64,000 nucleotides of DNA from [Zimmermannella] alba NBRC 15616. Lineage in GTDB: Bacteria; Actinomycetota; Actinomycetes; Actinomycetales; Microbacteriaceae. The position numbers and the translations under genes are program-made. Below the pieces are notes generated by a model, which saw nothing but the letters and a program-made list of their open reading frames with translations, did no database searches and had not been told where the DNA came from. Numbering within the stretch: the first letter of the stretch is position 1; the number at the start of each line of letters is the position of its first letter. The DNA is taken from NCBI RefSeq assembly GCF_001570905.1, contig NZ_BCSO01000004.1, positions 56,847 through 120,846 of the forward strand, in the 5' to 3' direction. This document shows positions 18,464 to 27,552 of this stretch, one piece after another.

Positions 18464-19657
18464 CTACTTGATGATCTTCGTCACCGTGCCGGCGCCGACC
18501 GTACGGCCACCCTCACGGATTGCGAAGCCGAGGCCCTCTTCCATAGCGATCGGCTGGATGAGCTCGACCGACATGTCGGTGGTGTCACCAGGCATGACCA
18601 TCTCGGTGCCCTCGGGGAGGGTGATGACACCGGTCACGTCCGTGGTGCGGAAGTAGAACTGCGGGCGGTAGTTCGTGTAGAACGGGTTGTGACGGCCACC
18701 TTCGTCCTTCGAGAGGATGTAGGCGGTGCCTTCAAAGTTGGTGTGCGGGGTAACCGAACCAACAGCGGCAACAACCTGACCGCGCTCGACCTCTTCGCGC
18801 TTGAGACCGCGGAGGAGAAGACCACAGTTCTCGCCGGCCCATGCCTCGTCGAGCTGCTTGTGGAACATCTCGATACCGGTGACGGTGGTCTTCTGCGTCG
18901 GGCGGATACCGACGATCTCGACGTCCGAGTTGATAGCGAGGGTACCGCGCTCTGCACGGCCGGTGACGACCGTACCGCGACCGGTGATCGTGAAGACGTC
19001 CTCAATCGGCATGAGGAACGGCTTGTCCTTGTCGCGGACCGGGTCCGGGATGTTCTCGTCGACAGCTTCCATGAGGTCGAGGACCGACTGGACCCACTTC
19101 TCGTCACCCTCAATAGCCTTGAGAGCCGAGACGCGCATCACAGGAGCGTCGTCGCCGGGGAAGTCCTGCGACGAGAGGAGCTCGCGCACCTCGAGCTCAA
19201 CGAGCTCAAGGATTTCCTCGTCGTCAACCATGTCCGACTTGTTGAGTGCGACACAGAGGTAAGGAACGCCAACCTGCTTTGCGAGGAGGACGTGCTCACG
19301 CGTCTGAGCCATCGGGCCGTCGGTGGCGGCGACCACGAGGATCGCGCCGTCCATCTGGGCCGCACCGGTGATCATGTTCTTGATGTAGTCAGCGTGACCA
19401 GGGGCGTCGACGTGCGCGTAGTGGCGCTTCGGCGTCTCGTACTCAACGTGCGAGATGTTGATGGTAATACCGCGCTGACGCTCCTCGGGAGCCGAGTCAA
19501 TCGTCGCGAAGTCGCGCTGCACGTTCGTATCCGACGGGTACTTGTCAGCAAGCACCTTCGAGATGGCGGCGGTGAGCGTGGTCTTGCCGTGGTCGACGTG
19601 ACCGATCGTTCCGATGTTGACGTGCGGCTTGGTCCGCTCGAACTTGGCCTTAGCCAC
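18464..19657 (-). CDS. tuf: Elongation factor Tu
   Basis: A 397-residue translation GTPase that delivers aminoacyl-tRNA. It shows G1 GHVDHGKTT (19-27), the effector region with EERQRGITI, the G3 [24 protein letters not shown] (G4), and the C-terminal barrel ending [12 protein letters not shown]. The GTG at 19657 gives the typical actinobacterial length and follows GAGGAGG; the longer in-frame ATG upstream has no homology. Preceded by fusA and a hairpin. Confidence 0.98.
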   Translation of the reverse strand: MAKAKFERTKPHVNIGTIGHVDHGKTTLTAAISKVLADKYPSDTNVQRDFATIDSAPEERQRGITINISHVEYETPKRHYAHVDAPGHADYIKNMITGAAQMDGAILVVAATDGPMAQTREHVLLAKQVGVPYLCVALNKSDMVDDEEILELVELEVRELLSSQDFPGDDAPVMRVSALKAIEGDEKWVQSVLDLMEAVDENIPDPVRDKDKPFLMPIEDVFTITGRGTVVTGRAERGTLAINSDVEIVGIRPTQKTTVTGIEMFHKQLDEAWAGENCGLLLRGLKREEVERGQVVAAVGSVTPHTNFEGTAYILSKDEGGRHNPFYTNYRPQFYFRTTDVTGVITLPEGTEMVMPGDTTDMSVELIQPIAMEEGLGFAIREGGRTVGAGTVTKIIK

Positions 19658-19751
19658 TGTGGTCCTCCTCAGGACGTTCTTGGGGTCCGGCCGCACAGGC
19701 TGCGCGGACGGGGGTCAGGTGGAAAATGTGCAGTTATCGATAGTACCTGCT

Positions 19752-19783
19752 TGCTTGGGCGGACACGCAAGCCCGCCCAAGCA
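19752..19783 (-). terminator. Hairpin between fusA and tuf
   Basis: An 11-bp perfect stem (TGCTTGGGCGG with its complement) and 10-base loop lie 18 bases after the fusA stop on the minus strand. There is no U-run. A TACTAT hexamer (a possible -10) follows towards tuf, which may therefore have its own promoter in this gap; the -35 is not convincing. Confidence 0.6.
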
Positions 19784-19801
19784 GACCAGCAGACAGAGGG
19801 C

Positions 19802-21916
19802 TTAGGCGCCCTTTGCCTTCTGGATGATCTCTTCGGCGACGTTACGGGGAACCTCGGCGTACGAGTCGAAGGTCATGGAGTAGACCGCACGACCCGACGT
19901 CTTGCTACGGAGGTCACCGATGTAACCGAACATCTCGGAGAGCGGGACGAGTGCGCGGACGACCTTGACACCCGATGCGTCTTCCATCGACTGGATCTGA
20001 CCGCGGCGGGAGTTGAGGTCACCGATGACATCGCCCATGTACTCCTCAGGAGTACGAACCTCGACAGCCATCTGCGGCTCGAGGAGCACGGCGCCGGCGC
20101 GAGGTGCGGCCTCCTTGAAGGCCATCGAACCGGCAATCTTGAAGGCCATTTCCGACGAGTCAACGTCGTGGTACTGGCCGTCGAGAAGCGTGGCCTTGAC
20201 ACCGACCATCGGGAAGCCAGCGAGAACACCAACCTGCATGGCGTCCTGGATACCGGCGTCAACCGAAGGGATGTACTCGCGCGGAACGCGACCACCGGTC
20301 ACGGCGTTCTCGAACTCGTAGATCTTGTCGCCCTCGACCTCCATGGGCTCGAGCTTGATCTGAACCTTTGCGAACTGACCCGAACCACCGGTCTGCTTCT
20401 TGTGCGTGTAGTCGTACTTCTCGACCGTCTTGCGGATGGTCTCGCGGTACGCAACCTGCGGAGCACCGATGTTCGCCTCAACCTTGAACTCGCGCTTCAT
20501 GCGGTCGACAAGGATGTCGAGGTGGAGCTCACCCATACCCGAGATGGTCGTCTGACCGGTCTCCTGGTTGAGTTCGACGCGGAACGTCGGGTCTTCTTCA
20601 GCGAGCTTCTGGATGGCGACGCCGAGCTTCTCCTGGTCAGCCTTCGTGTTCGGCTCGATAGCAACCGAGATCACGGGCTCCGGGAAGGTCATCGACTCGA
20701 GGACGATCGGCTCGTTGATGTCGCACAGCGTGTCACCCGTGGTCGTGTCCTTGAGACCGATGGCCGCGTAGATGTGACCAGCGGCAACCGAGTCGACCGG
20801 GTTCTCCTTGTTGGCGTGCATCTGGAAGAGCTTGCCGATGCGCTCCTTCTTGCCCTTGGTCGAGTTGAGCACCTGGGTGCCGGTCTCGACGTGACCCGAG
20901 TACACGCGGACGTAGGTGAGGCGACCGAAGAACGGGTGCGCAACAACCTTGAACGCGAGAGCGGCAAACGGAGCGTCGAACGAGGTCGGACGCTCGATGA
21001 CCGTCTCTTCATCGCCGAGCGGGTGACCCTGAACGTTCGGGACGTCAGCCGGCGAGGGGAGGAAGTCGATGACAGCGTCGAGCATCGGCTGGATGCCGCG
21101 GTTCTTGAAGGCCGAACCACACATCACCGGGAAGGCTTCGCCGTCGATGACGAGCTTGCGGATAGCGCCCTTGATCTCAGCGATCGTGAGCTCTTCACCA
21201 CCGAGGTACTTGTCGAGGAGCTCCTCATCGGTCTCAGCAACCTGCTCCATGAGCTTTGCGCGGTATTCCTGGGCCTTCTCAACGAGGTCAGCCGGAATCT
21301 CTTCGATCGCGGGCTGTGCACCGATCGGCACAACGCCCTTGTCGTCGCCACGCCACGTGATGGCCTGCATCTCGATGAGGTCAACAACACCGATGAAGTC
21401 GTTCTCAGCACCGATGGGGAGCTGGATCACGAGCGGCGTTGCGCCGAGGCGGTTGATGATCGTGTCAACGGTGAAGTAGAAGTCCGCACCGAGCTTGTCC
21501 ATCTTGTTGACGAAGCAGATACGGGGGACGTTGTACTTGTCAGCCTGACGCCACACGGTCTCCGACTGCGGCTCGACACCTTCCTTGCCGTCGAAGACAG
21601 CAACGGCACCGTCGAGAACGCGCAGCGATCGCTCCACCTCGACGGTGAAGTCGACGTGACCCGGCGTGTCGATGATGTTGATCTGGTTCTTGTTCCAGAA
21701 GCACGTCGTCGCAGCCGAGGTAATCGTGATGCCGCGTTCCTGTTCCTGGGCCATCCAGTCCATCGTCGCCGACCCGTCGTGGGTCTCGCCGATCTTGTGG
21801 TTGACGCCCGTGTAGAACAGGATGCGCTCGGTGGTGGTGGTCTTGCCGGCGTCAATGTGAGCCATGATGCCGATGTTGCGGACCTTCTTCAGGTCAGTAA
21901 GCACGTCCTGTGCCAC
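19802..21916 (-). CDS. fusA: Elongation factor G
   Basis: A 704-residue translocation and ribosome-recycling GTPase. It has G1 AHIDAGKTT (19-27), the effector loop [15 protein letters not shown]3 [18 protein letters not shown] (G4), then domains II-V, including [18 protein letters not shown] and a C-terminal [18 protein letters not shown]. Length is standard. Follows rpsG after an 86-base gap. Confidence 0.98.
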   Translation of the reverse strand: MAQDVLTDLKKVRNIGIMAHIDAGKTTTTERILFYTGVNHKIGETHDGSATMDWMAQEQERGITITSAATTCFWNKNQINIIDTPGHVDFTVEVERSLRVLDGAVAVFDGKEGVEPQSETVWRQADKYNVPRICFVNKMDKLGADFYFTVDTIINRLGATPLVIQLPIGAENDFIGVVDLIEMQAITWRGDDKGVVPIGAQPAIEEIPADLVEKAQEYRAKLMEQVAETDEELLDKYLGGEELTIAEIKGAIRKLVIDGEAFPVMCGSAFKNRGIQPMLDAVIDFLPSPADVPNVQGHPLGDEETVIERPTSFDAPFAALAFKVVAHPFFGRLTYVRVYSGHVETGTQVLNSTKGKKERIGKLFQMHANKENPVDSVAAGHIYAAIGLKDTTTGDTLCDINEPIVLESMTFPEPVISVAIEPNTKADQEKLGVAIQKLAEEDPTFRVELNQETGQTTISGMGELHLDILVDRMKREFKVEANIGAPQVAYRETIRKTVEKYDYTHKKQTGGSGQFAKVQIKLEPMEVEGDKIYEFENAVTGGRVPREYIPSVDAGIQDAMQVGVLAGFPMVGVKATLLDGQYHDVDSSEMAFKIAGSMAFKEAAPRAGAVLLEPQMAVEVRTPEEYMGDVIGDLNSRRGQIQSMEDASGVKVVRALVPLSEMFGYIGDLRSKTSGRAVYSMTFDSYAEVPRNVAEEIIQKAKGA

Positions 21917-22002
21917 GGAGTTCCTCCGGTGATCGTGGATGGATGGAGCGAAAGGAGCTTAGTCGACGAAACGAACGAGTCGCTTCGCGCACCTGCAGGA
22001 AA

Positions 22003-22473
22003 TTACCAGCGGTAGTGTGCGAACGCCTTGTTCGACTCAGCCATCTTGTGCGTGTCTTCGCGGCGCTTGACCGCTGCACCGAGGCCGTTCGAGGCGTCGA
22101 GGATCTCGTTCTGAAGACGCTCGGTCATCGACTTCTCGCGGCGAGCCTTTGCGTAGTCGGTGAGCCAGCGGAGGGCGAGTGTGTTGGCGCGGTGCGGCTT
22201 GACCTCAACCGGAACCTGGTAGGTCGAACCACCAACGCGGCGCGAACGCACCTCGAGCGTCGGGCGAACGTTGTCGAGTGCCTTCTTGAGCACAACGACG
22301 GCATCCTGGCCGGTCTTAGCGGCAACACCCTCAAGCGCGTCGTAGACGATGCGCTCGGCAAGACCCTTCTTGCCGTCCATGAGGATCTTGTTGACGAGCT
22401 GGCTCACAATAGGCGCGCCGTACACCGGGTCGGCGACAACGGGGCGCTTCGGGGCGGGACCCTTACGAGGCAT
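22003..22473 (-). CDS. rpsG: 30S ribosomal protein S7
   Basis: A 156-residue 16S rRNA-binding protein of standard length: [39 protein letters not shown], and [20 protein letters not shown] followed by [20 protein letters not shown]. It overlaps rpsL by one base. Confidence 0.98.
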   Translation of the reverse strand: MPRKGPAPKRPVVADPVYGAPIVSQLVNKILMDGKKGLAERIVYDALEGVAAKTGQDAVVVLKKALDNVRPTLEVRSRRVGGSTYQVPVEVKPHRANTLALRWLTDYAKARREKSMTERLQNEILDASNGLGAAVKRREDTHKMAESNKAFAHYRW

Positions 22474-22847
22474 TACTTCTTCTCCATCTTTGCGCCGTAA
22501 CGGCTGCGAGCCTGCTTACGGTTCTTCACGGCCTGCGTGTCGAGCGCGCCGCGGACGATCCTGTAACGGACACCGGGGAGGTCCTTCACACGGCCGCCAC
22601 GAACGAGCACCATCGAGTGCTCCTGGAGGTTGTGACCCTCACCGGGGATGTAGGCGGTGACCTCGGTACCGTTCGACAGCTTCACACGTGCGACCTTGCG
22701 CAGAGCCGAGTTCGGCTTCTTCGGGGTCGTGGTGTAGACGCGCGTGCAGACGCCGCGCTGCTGCGGGTTGGCCTTGAGGGCCGGCGTCTTCGACGTCGTC
22801 GCCTTGGGGCTGCGGCCCTTACGGACCAGCTGCTGAATAGTTGGCAC
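22473..22847 (-). CDS. rpsL: 30S ribosomal protein S12
   Basis: A 124-residue decoding-centre protein. The GTG at 22847 (read [14 protein letters not shown] after the initiator) follows AGGAGACTC and gives the standard length. The streptomycin-relevant lysines are the wild type: [12 protein letters not shown] and [13 protein letters not shown]. First gene of the str operon. Confidence 0.98.
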   Translation of the reverse strand: MPTIQQLVRKGRSPKATTSKTPALKANPQQRGVCTRVYTTTPKKPNSALRKVARVKLSNGTEVTAYIPGEGHNLQEHSMVLVRGGRVKDLPGVRYRIVRGALDTQAVKNRKQARSRYGAKMEKK

Positions 22848-23076
22848 TGTTGAGTCTCCTGGTTGTGTATTGCTCGGATTCGGGGAGGCTTGCTCCCGGA
22901 AGCACGTTCTGCTTCCCATAACCCACCGGCAATACCTACAAGCTTGTATCGCTGGTCGGCGGAGTGGGCACCGGCAGTGCGGTGGACCTCACTCTTCCTC
23001 GGCGTTTGCCCGGGAGCGTTTCCGCTCGGGCGTGTTCGCTCGGGAAATTGGCGCGCGAAAAAGTGCGCACTGACGA

Positions 23077-23106
23077 ATCCTAACCGCGGATCTTCGACAC
23101 GGTCAA
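23077..23106 (-). promoter_or_regulatory. Promoter of the str operon (rpsL-rpsG-fusA)
   Basis: On the minus strand TTGACC (23101-23106) and TAGGAT (23077-23082) are spaced by 18 bases, a near-ideal actinobacterial housekeeping promoter. The -35 overlaps the stop codon of the upstream membrane-protein gene. About 220 bases of leader follow before rpsL, with a GGAAGCA/TGCTTCC hairpin and a GC-rich stem-loop, which may be regulatory. Confidence 0.75.
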
Positions 23107-23612
23107 GCGCGGGACGCGCCGGGGCCTCGAGCGATGAGGACGCGGGCGATGAGAAGGATCGGTGCGGCGGCAATCGGAATCACCGGAGCGAAGTCTTGGA
23201 GGCCGAGACCGACCGCAGTGCCGAGCGCTCCCCCAAGGTCTCCCGGCCCCGGCGCGATCATCGCGACGAGCCCAACAACGGCACCGAACACGAGCCAGAC
23301 AAACCCAGCACCAGCGATCGCGGCACCGAACTGGCGCGACGGCTCTGCCCGATCTCGGCGGATACCCGTGTAACGCGGGACACCGACAAGGATCGCGACG
23401 AGCAGGATCGCGACGGTTGTCGCGATCGGGTACATGAAGCGCGAGTGACCCTCGGGAACGACATCCCGCTCGAGGAAGAGCGAGAGGAAGCCCCACGTGG
23501 TGAACACGAGCGCGAGGTAAGCCATGGCCGCACCGGCCGCCCATCCGATCGCGCCGCCCATGCGGTCGTGGTCGTGGTCGCCAGCGGTGGCTTCGCCAGG
23601 CGCAGGACTCAC
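23103..23612 (-). CDS. Four-helix membrane protein, unknown function
   Basis: A 169-residue protein with four hydrophobic segments (about residues 21-45, 63-82, 96-117 and 140-158), a His/Asp-rich start (GDHDHDRMGG) and a short basic tail. Not recognised. It starts with a GTG that overlaps the stop of the preceding gene by four bases (GTGA) and is the last of a three-gene operon (24082-25656, 23609-24085, 23103-23612). It sits at the border of the WXG100 island with the str operon and may be a small accessory of that island, but nothing in its sequence proves it. Confidence 0.75.
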   Translation of the reverse strand: MSPAPGEATAGDHDHDRMGGAIGWAAGAAMAYLALVFTTWGFLSLFLERDVVPEGHSRFMYPIATTVAILLVAILVGVPRYTGIRRDRAEPSRQFGAAIAGAGFVWLVFGAVVGLVAMIAPGPGDLGGALGTAVGLGLQDFAPVIPIAAAPILLIARVLIARGPGASRA

Positions 23613-24085
23613 GACGCGCTCACACGGAGGGAGTCAACGATCCCGCGGATCTCCTCCCCCACGCCATCCTGCTGCAGCTTCGTGAAAGTGCCAATGACCG
23701 TGATGGCATCCGTCATGCCGCGGTGACGTACGATCTGCTGGCGGTAGCGCACGAGCATCGTGCCGTGCTGCGGATGACGCTGTTCAGCACCGAGACTCAG
23801 ACCTTCGGCATCGCGTGAGCTGTCGAGCTCTTTGCCGCGGGCGGCCTGGATTCGCTGCCGAAGCACCTGCTCGGCGTCGTCGTCAGAGATCTCACCCGGC
23901 CAGCGTTCGATGGTCACGAGCACGTTGGGTGCAAAACCGCCGGTGCTCACGCGGTGCTTGACGCCCATGACGGCGCCTGCCCACACGAAGGATTCCCATC
24001 CCTCGGGCACATCGAGGCTCACGCTCGGCAGCGAGGGGAATTCCTCTCCCGGCATACTGAGTCGTCGCGCAGCGGCGGTGCTCAT
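23609..24085 (-). CDS. LpqN/PsbP-like small domain protein (tentative)
   Basis: A 158-residue protein without a signal peptide. The pattern PSVSLDVPEGWESF...APNVLVTIERWPG...YRQQIVRHRGMTDAITVIGTF...IVDSLRVSAS resembles the Mog1/PsbP-like fold found in LpqN/LpqT and in DUF1795 proteins, which are often near type VII secretion loci. The central QRIQAARGKELDSS part is polar. It overlaps the genes on both sides by four bases (ATGA and GTGA), so it is translated with the two membrane proteins around it. Fold assignment is by pattern only. Confidence 0.6.
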   Translation of the reverse strand: MSTAAARRLSMPGEEFPSLPSVSLDVPEGWESFVWAGAVMGVKHRVSTGGFAPNVLVTIERWPGEISDDDAEQVLRQRIQAARGKELDSSRDAEGLSLGAEQRHPQHGTMLVRYRQQIVRHRGMTDAITVIGTFTKLQQDGVGEEIRGIVDSLRVSAS

Positions 24086-25656
24086 CGAGCTTGCACCTCA
24101 CTGTCAGCAACATCGCGCTTCGCCTCGATGCGTGCAGCTTCACGGTCTGCGAGGGCGCGCTCGTAGTCGCTCGTGGCGGTGCGGTGCTTCTTCGTGAGGC
24201 GGCGGCCGCGGAGGGCTGCGAAGCCACCAACCCAGGTGAAGATTTCGCGGCCAAGGATGAAGGCGATGAGGATCGGCGCGAGGTGCTCAGGCTTCAGGAG
24301 TGCGTCCTGGAAAGCTCCGAAGTTCCACGTACCGGTGTTGATGCCCTGCTGCACGAGGTAGCCGAAGGGGTAGGCCGCGGCCGTTGCAAGACCCGCGAGC
24401 AGACCGCCAATGATGTACGACCACCATCCGGCGCGGTTCACGATGAGCGCCCAGAGGATGCCAAAGAGGAAGAACACGGCAACCGGCATCCAGAACTCGG
24501 CGCTCGGGATGAAGCTCATCACCGTGCCCATGAGGTCATCCTGCGGAGTGTAGAGACGACGGTAGAGCGCGATCACCGCAGTGTAAGCGGCACCGAGGAT
24601 GAGCGTCGAGAAGAATGCAATGAGTATGCCGAAGCCACGGTTGCTGCGCTTTGCGGGCTTCTCAAGCGGCTCGTCATCCTCCTGCACCGAGAGCGGCGCG
24701 AAGGCTGTGCCGTCGTCGCGGTGGGCTGCGGCGCGGTCACTGCGGGTGCGGTCGATCTCGACGGTGCGGCGGCGGTGTTCCTCGTGGGTGTCGGGTCCTT
24801 CGACGGCGTCGGCGTCGGCGTCGGCGAGTCCATCGTGACTGCGGTGTGCGGCGGCCGCTGCGGCAATGGCTGCGGCGCCTCCGGCTGCGGTGCCCGCGAC
24901 AACGCCAGCGTGGCTGCCATCCGCGACGGTCTCGTCCGTTGCGACAGCATCCTGCTGTTCGTGTTCCGCAACAGCTTCGGCGCGGAGGTCATCAGCAAGG
25001 CTCGGCTCGCCTTCCGCCTCGGCCTGAGGCGCGGCGGCGGGCTTCGGAGCGTACGCTGCGTCGGCGGTGTCGTCGATGCCGTCGAGCTCGTCGTCCCCGC
25101 GGTCTCGCCCACTGTGCTCAGCGCGGAGCGCAGCAAGCTGTTCCGGGTCCATGGCAACCGTGGGCTCGCCCTCAAAGTCGTCCTGCTCGGCGGGCTCGTG
25201 CTGCGCGGCCTGAGTCGCATCGTCGTGAGCCTCGGCTGCGGGGGCAGCTGCAGGCATCGCGAAGGCATCCGCTTCCGCGCCGCGGTCGATGTCGTCGAGC
25301 GATTCGGCGCGTGTGCCCTGTTCCGCAGCGTATGCATCGCGCACATCGTCGAGGCTGCGCGTCGAGTTCACGCCCTGGTCGGGGTCAATCGTGCGACTGC
25401 GAGCGACAGCGTGTGCGAGGCGGTCATCCTGCGCGGCGTCCTGCTGCTCACCTGCCATCGCGTCGTGCGCCTGCGCGAGATCGGCGTCGCGTACCTCGCC
25501 CATGCGCTCGGGCGCTGCGGGGGCAGCTTCCGCGGTGGGTTCGCCGAAGTCGGCCATCGGAGCCGGAGCCTGCTGCTCGTTGATTCGAGGCGCTGGCACG
25601 TCGGTATCCTGCGGGCCGTCGTCGAAGGGGAAACGGTTCTGGGGATCGCCGGTCAT
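24082..25656 (-). CDS. Acidic low-complexity membrane protein, unknown function
   Basis: A 524-residue protein. The first 330 residues are Ala/Asp/Glu/Gln-rich with long acidic stretches and no hydrophobic segment, likely disordered and cytoplasmic. Four membrane segments follow (beginning near GFGILIAFFSTLILGAAYTA, then FWMPVAVFFLFGILWALIV, then WSYIIGGLLAGLATAAAY, then HLAPILIAFILGREIFTWVG), and a basic cytoplasmic tail closes it. The ATG at 25656 follows TAGGGT by seven bases, suggesting a leaderless mRNA; an in-frame GTG lies three codons upstream. The first 15-20 residues (MTGDPQNRFPFDDGPQD) and the upstream sequence are duplicated at 26649-26795. First gene of a three-gene operon. Confidence 0.75.
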   Translation of the reverse strand: MTGDPQNRFPFDDGPQDTDVPAPRINEQQAPAPMADFGEPTAEAAPAAPERMGEVRDADLAQAHDAMAGEQQDAAQDDRLAHAVARSRTIDPDQGVNSTRSLDDVRDAYAAEQGTRAESLDDIDRGAEADAFAMPAAAPAAEAHDDATQAAQHEPAEQDDFEGEPTVAMDPEQLAALRAEHSGRDRGDDELDGIDDTADAAYAPKPAAAPQAEAEGEPSLADDLRAEAVAEHEQQDAVATDETVADGSHAGVVAGTAAGGAAAIAAAAAAHRSHDGLADADADAVEGPDTHEEHRRRTVEIDRTRSDRAAAHRDDGTAFAPLSVQEDDEPLEKPAKRSNRGFGILIAFFSTLILGAAYTAVIALYRRLYTPQDDLMGTVMSFIPSAEFWMPVAVFFLFGILWALIVNRAGWWSYIIGGLLAGLATAAAYPFGYLVQQGINTGTWNFGAFQDALLKPEHLAPILIAFILGREIFTWVGGFAALRGRRLTKKHRTATSDYERALADREAARIEAKRDVADSEVQAR

Positions 25657-25747
25657 GTTTGTCACCCTAGGGCCAGCGCCGGGTGTTCCCCGGAGGACAG
25701 GCCGAACGAGCCCCGAAGGCGCCCTGTTCTCGGGGCATTTTCAGGCC
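25602..25747. repeat. Duplicated 146-bp segment, copy 1
   Basis: This segment is nearly identical (about 6 differences) to 26649-26795. It covers the first codons of the gene at 25656 and about 90 bases upstream, including a TAGGGT promoter-like element and two nested GC-rich hairpins (GCCCCG...CGGGGC). The similarity stops abruptly inside both reading frames. Confidence 0.9.
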
Positions 25748-25794
25748 GGGTGGAGCCGGGCGTCAGCTGCGGCTTGGACTGCGTCGAGTGTTCG

Positions 25795-26034
25795 TCACCC
25801 TACGTCTGCACTGCGGCGCTCAGCGTCGAGCAGCGCCTCGAGGCGTGCTTCGAGCGCACGGGCGATCGCGTCGTGCGCCTTGAAACGTTCTGCGTCGATA
25901 CACATCTACATGACGCCGTCGACCTCGCGTGCAGTGATCACCTTGGCTTCGCTCGCCGTCGACGAGCCGTCGCCGAATTCCTCTGCAATCGCCCGAAGTT
26001 CGTCGGTGTGTGCACCGAACATGCCCGTGGCCGT
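25795..26034 (-). pseudogene. Dead WXG100-like gene fragment
   Basis: Read in the frame of the intact paralogue at 29573, this gives MFGAHTDELRAIAEEFGDGS...EVDGVM-stop-MCIDAERFK, clearly a WXG100-like N-terminus. Three disabling changes are visible. The start ATG is ACG at 26034. Codon 43, the Trp of the WXG turn, is TAG at 25906-25908. The -10 of its promoter has lost its first T. The frame then continues about 36 codons to a TGA at 25795; no C-terminal domain is left. The leader and promoter region up to 26115 is still close to that of the 29573 gene, so this is a recent copy. Confidence 0.85.
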
Positions 26035-26068
26035 CCTCCGAAACCCTTCACTCACCCGGTATTGCTGC

Positions 26069-26115
26069 CAGGTTGGACCGAACGTGAGCGGATGTCAGCG
26101 GGAAGGAGTACCCAT
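26069..26115 (-). promoter_or_regulatory. Decayed copy of the WXG-locus promoter and operator
   Basis: The same layout as the three intact WXG promoters: CATGGGTACTCCTTCCC (26099-26115), then CTGACA (26092-26097), 17 bases, then CAACCT (26069-26074). The -10 differs from the TAACCT of the 29573 copy by loss of its first T, so the promoter is probably weak or dead, in line with the pseudogene it serves. Confidence 0.7.
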
Positions 26116-26154
26116 GGTGAGCGACGTGCCGCGATCCATCAGACCAGGCTCTCA

Positions 26155-26454
26155 CTACCGAGGCAGTGGCCGCCCTCGGTCATCGAGCCCCCTCGCACGA
26201 AGGTAACGCCTGGTACGAATGCCAGTTCGGACGCCGAGGATCGAATTCACGACGAACAGGAGCGTGATCGCTGCGTACACAACCGGCTGCCAAGGATCTG
26301 CAGCCGCATCCGCGAGTGATTGCGCGATGAAGTAACCTCCGACGAACACTGCGGCCACTCCGATGGCCACAGATACCCAGATCAGAGTTCCTGGCGGCGT
26401 GTCGTTGTCGAGCGAACGGCCTTGCTCGTCTTCAGTCGGCCACGGCTGCGTCAT
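26155..26454 (-). CDS. Small two-helix membrane protein
   Basis: A 99-residue protein with an acidic N-terminus (MTQPWPTEDEQGRSLDN), two membrane segments (IWVSVAIGVAAVFVGGYFIA and VVYAAITLLFVVNSILGV) and a basic tail rich in Arg. A strong GAGGAGGACGAG ribosome binding site precedes the ATG at 26454. Not recognised. It lies between the small duplicated-leader gene and the dead WXG gene, within the WXG100 island. Confidence 0.7.
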   Translation of the reverse strand: MTQPWPTEDEQGRSLDNDTPPGTLIWVSVAIGVAAVFVGGYFIAQSLADAAADPWQPVVYAAITLLFVVNSILGVRTGIRTRRYLRARGLDDRGRPLPR

Positions 26455-26505
26455 CTCGTCCTCCTCCGCACTCGTGAGCTGCCGAGCGCTTGCTCGCGAG
26501 CGGCG

Positions 26506-26703
26506 TCATTCGGCGTCGTCGTCCAGTGCCGTGAGGTCGTCGAGGCGCTCCTCGAGGTCGTCGTCTGTGTAGACCGCATCAACGACCTGGAGATCATCGG
26601 TGATGTGCTTCGACTCGGCGATTTGGTAGCAGCGTTCACCGTCTCCATCGGCATCCTGCGGGCCGTCGTCGAAGGGGAAACGGTTTTGGGGATCGCCGGT
26701 CAT
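26506..26703 (-). CDS. Short acidic protein with grafted N-terminus
   Basis: A 65-residue acidic protein. Its first 16 residues (MTGDPQNRFPFDDGPQ) are identical to those of the membrane protein at 24082-25656, because the leader and first codons were duplicated (26649-26795). After that the sequence is unrelated (YQIAESKHITDDLQVVDAVY, then Asp/Glu-rich). The ATG 26703 follows TAGGGT by seven bases as in the other copy. It may be a real small gene or a relic of a longer one left by recombination. Confidence 0.5.
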   Translation of the reverse strand: MTGDPQNRFPFDDGPQDADGDGERCYQIAESKHITDDLQVVDAVYTDDDLEERLDDLTALDDDAE

Positions 26704-26795
26704 GTTCGTCACCCTAGGGGCCAGCACCGGGTGTTCCCCGGAGGACAGGCCGAACGAGCCCCGAAGGCGCCCTGTTCACGGGGCATTTTCAGGCC
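26649..26795. repeat. Duplicated 147-bp segment, copy 2
   Basis: Second copy of the segment at 25602-25747, same orientation, about 96% identical with one single-base insertion. It begins 14 bases after the stop of the gene at 26809 and ends inside the short gene at 26506-26703. The GC-rich hairpins in it could also terminate the upstream operon. Confidence 0.9.
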
Positions 26796-26808
26796 CTAGG
26801 AGTTCAGA

Positions 26809-27552
26809 TCAGACGCGACGTGCCTGCTTGATCGTTGACACGATGTAGTCATGCAGTTCCGCGTCGGCAAGCTCGCTCGCTTGCTGTTCGCCGTCACGGA
26901 GTATCCGGAGCACTCCATTGCGGCCGCGAAGGAATGATCGCGTGATGACGTCGACGCTTGGGTCGCTGATATCGAGCGCGATGGTGCGCGTGTCCTCCGC
27001 TCCATCGAGCATCCGCTTCACGGCTGGCACGATGACCGCTGCAACCGGTCGTGCGCCATCCTCGAAGGCGGTGACCATACGAGCACCTGTCGGTAGTGCA
27101 ATCACCCAGATGGTGTAGCCACTCGCAAGCAGGAAACAGTGGTCCTCTGCAGCCTGGTCACCTTCAATCGCCGCAACGCGCACAATGCAGCGGGCGTCCA
27201 TGGCTGCGTGAGCGACCGCCAGTGCGGGTCCAGCAGGCTCCGGGATCTCTTCTTCGTTGAGTTCGAGGTCACCGAGGTCGGGATCGATGTCGAGCATGTC
27301 TCGAGCGGCGAGCGCGGCGAGCGCCGAGAAAAGGAGCGCTCCGCTGGCCTCGTCGAGGTTGAGACCGGCACGGTGCACGATCGTGTCTCCGTAGTCGCTC
27401 CAGGCTGCGAGCAGCCAAGCAAACTCGGCGACACCGAATCCGACGAAGCCGTCATCGCTCTGGGGACCGTTGAAGAGGGCGGCGAGATCAGCGCTGTCGC
27501 CGGGGTAGACGTTGCTCGGCTGGTCAGCTGCGGGTCCGAATGCACTGGTCAT
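26809..27552 (-). CDS. WXG-module partner protein, B-type (EspG-like, tentative)
   Basis: A 247-residue acidic soluble protein. It has the two marks of the five-member family of this island: GFGVAEFAWLLA (38-49) and LAALAARDML (78-87, Arg84), followed by a hydrophobic beta-like region (CFLLASGYTIWVIALPTGA) and a C-terminal IALDISDPSVDVITRSFLRG part. The length, the N-terminal helix plus L-x-A-R-x-[LM] element and the beta-rich middle recall EspG, the ESX chaperone that binds secreted PE/PPE proteins. That reading is an inference from pattern and context. It overlaps the preceding A-type gene by four bases (ATGA) and follows the WXG gene at 29573 in one operon. An immunity protein is the main alternative. 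Confidence 0.6.
   Translation of the reverse strand: MTSAFGPAADQPSNVYPGDSADLAALFNGPQSDDGFVGFGVAEFAWLLAAWSDYGDTIVHRAGLNLDEASGALLFSALAALAARDMLDIDPDLGDLELNEEEIPEPAGPALAVAHAAMDARCIVRVAAIEGDQAAEDHCFLLASGYTIWVIALPTGARMVTAFEDGARPVAAVIVPAVKRMLDGAEDTRTIALDISDPSVDVITRSFLRGRNGVLRILRDGEQQASELADAELHDYIVSTIKQARRV

Noticed and set aside
18689..22015. An 1108-codon plus-strand open frame opposite tuf and fusA
   Set aside because: It lies entirely antisense to two highly conserved genes. Its Arg/Leu/Val/Asp-rich translation is what the reverse complement of GC-rich coding DNA gives, and it has no domain.
24091..26319. A 742-codon plus-strand open frame across the left part of the island
   Set aside because: It mirrors the acidic membrane-protein gene and crosses the duplicated segment and the pseudogene; composition is that of a shadow frame.
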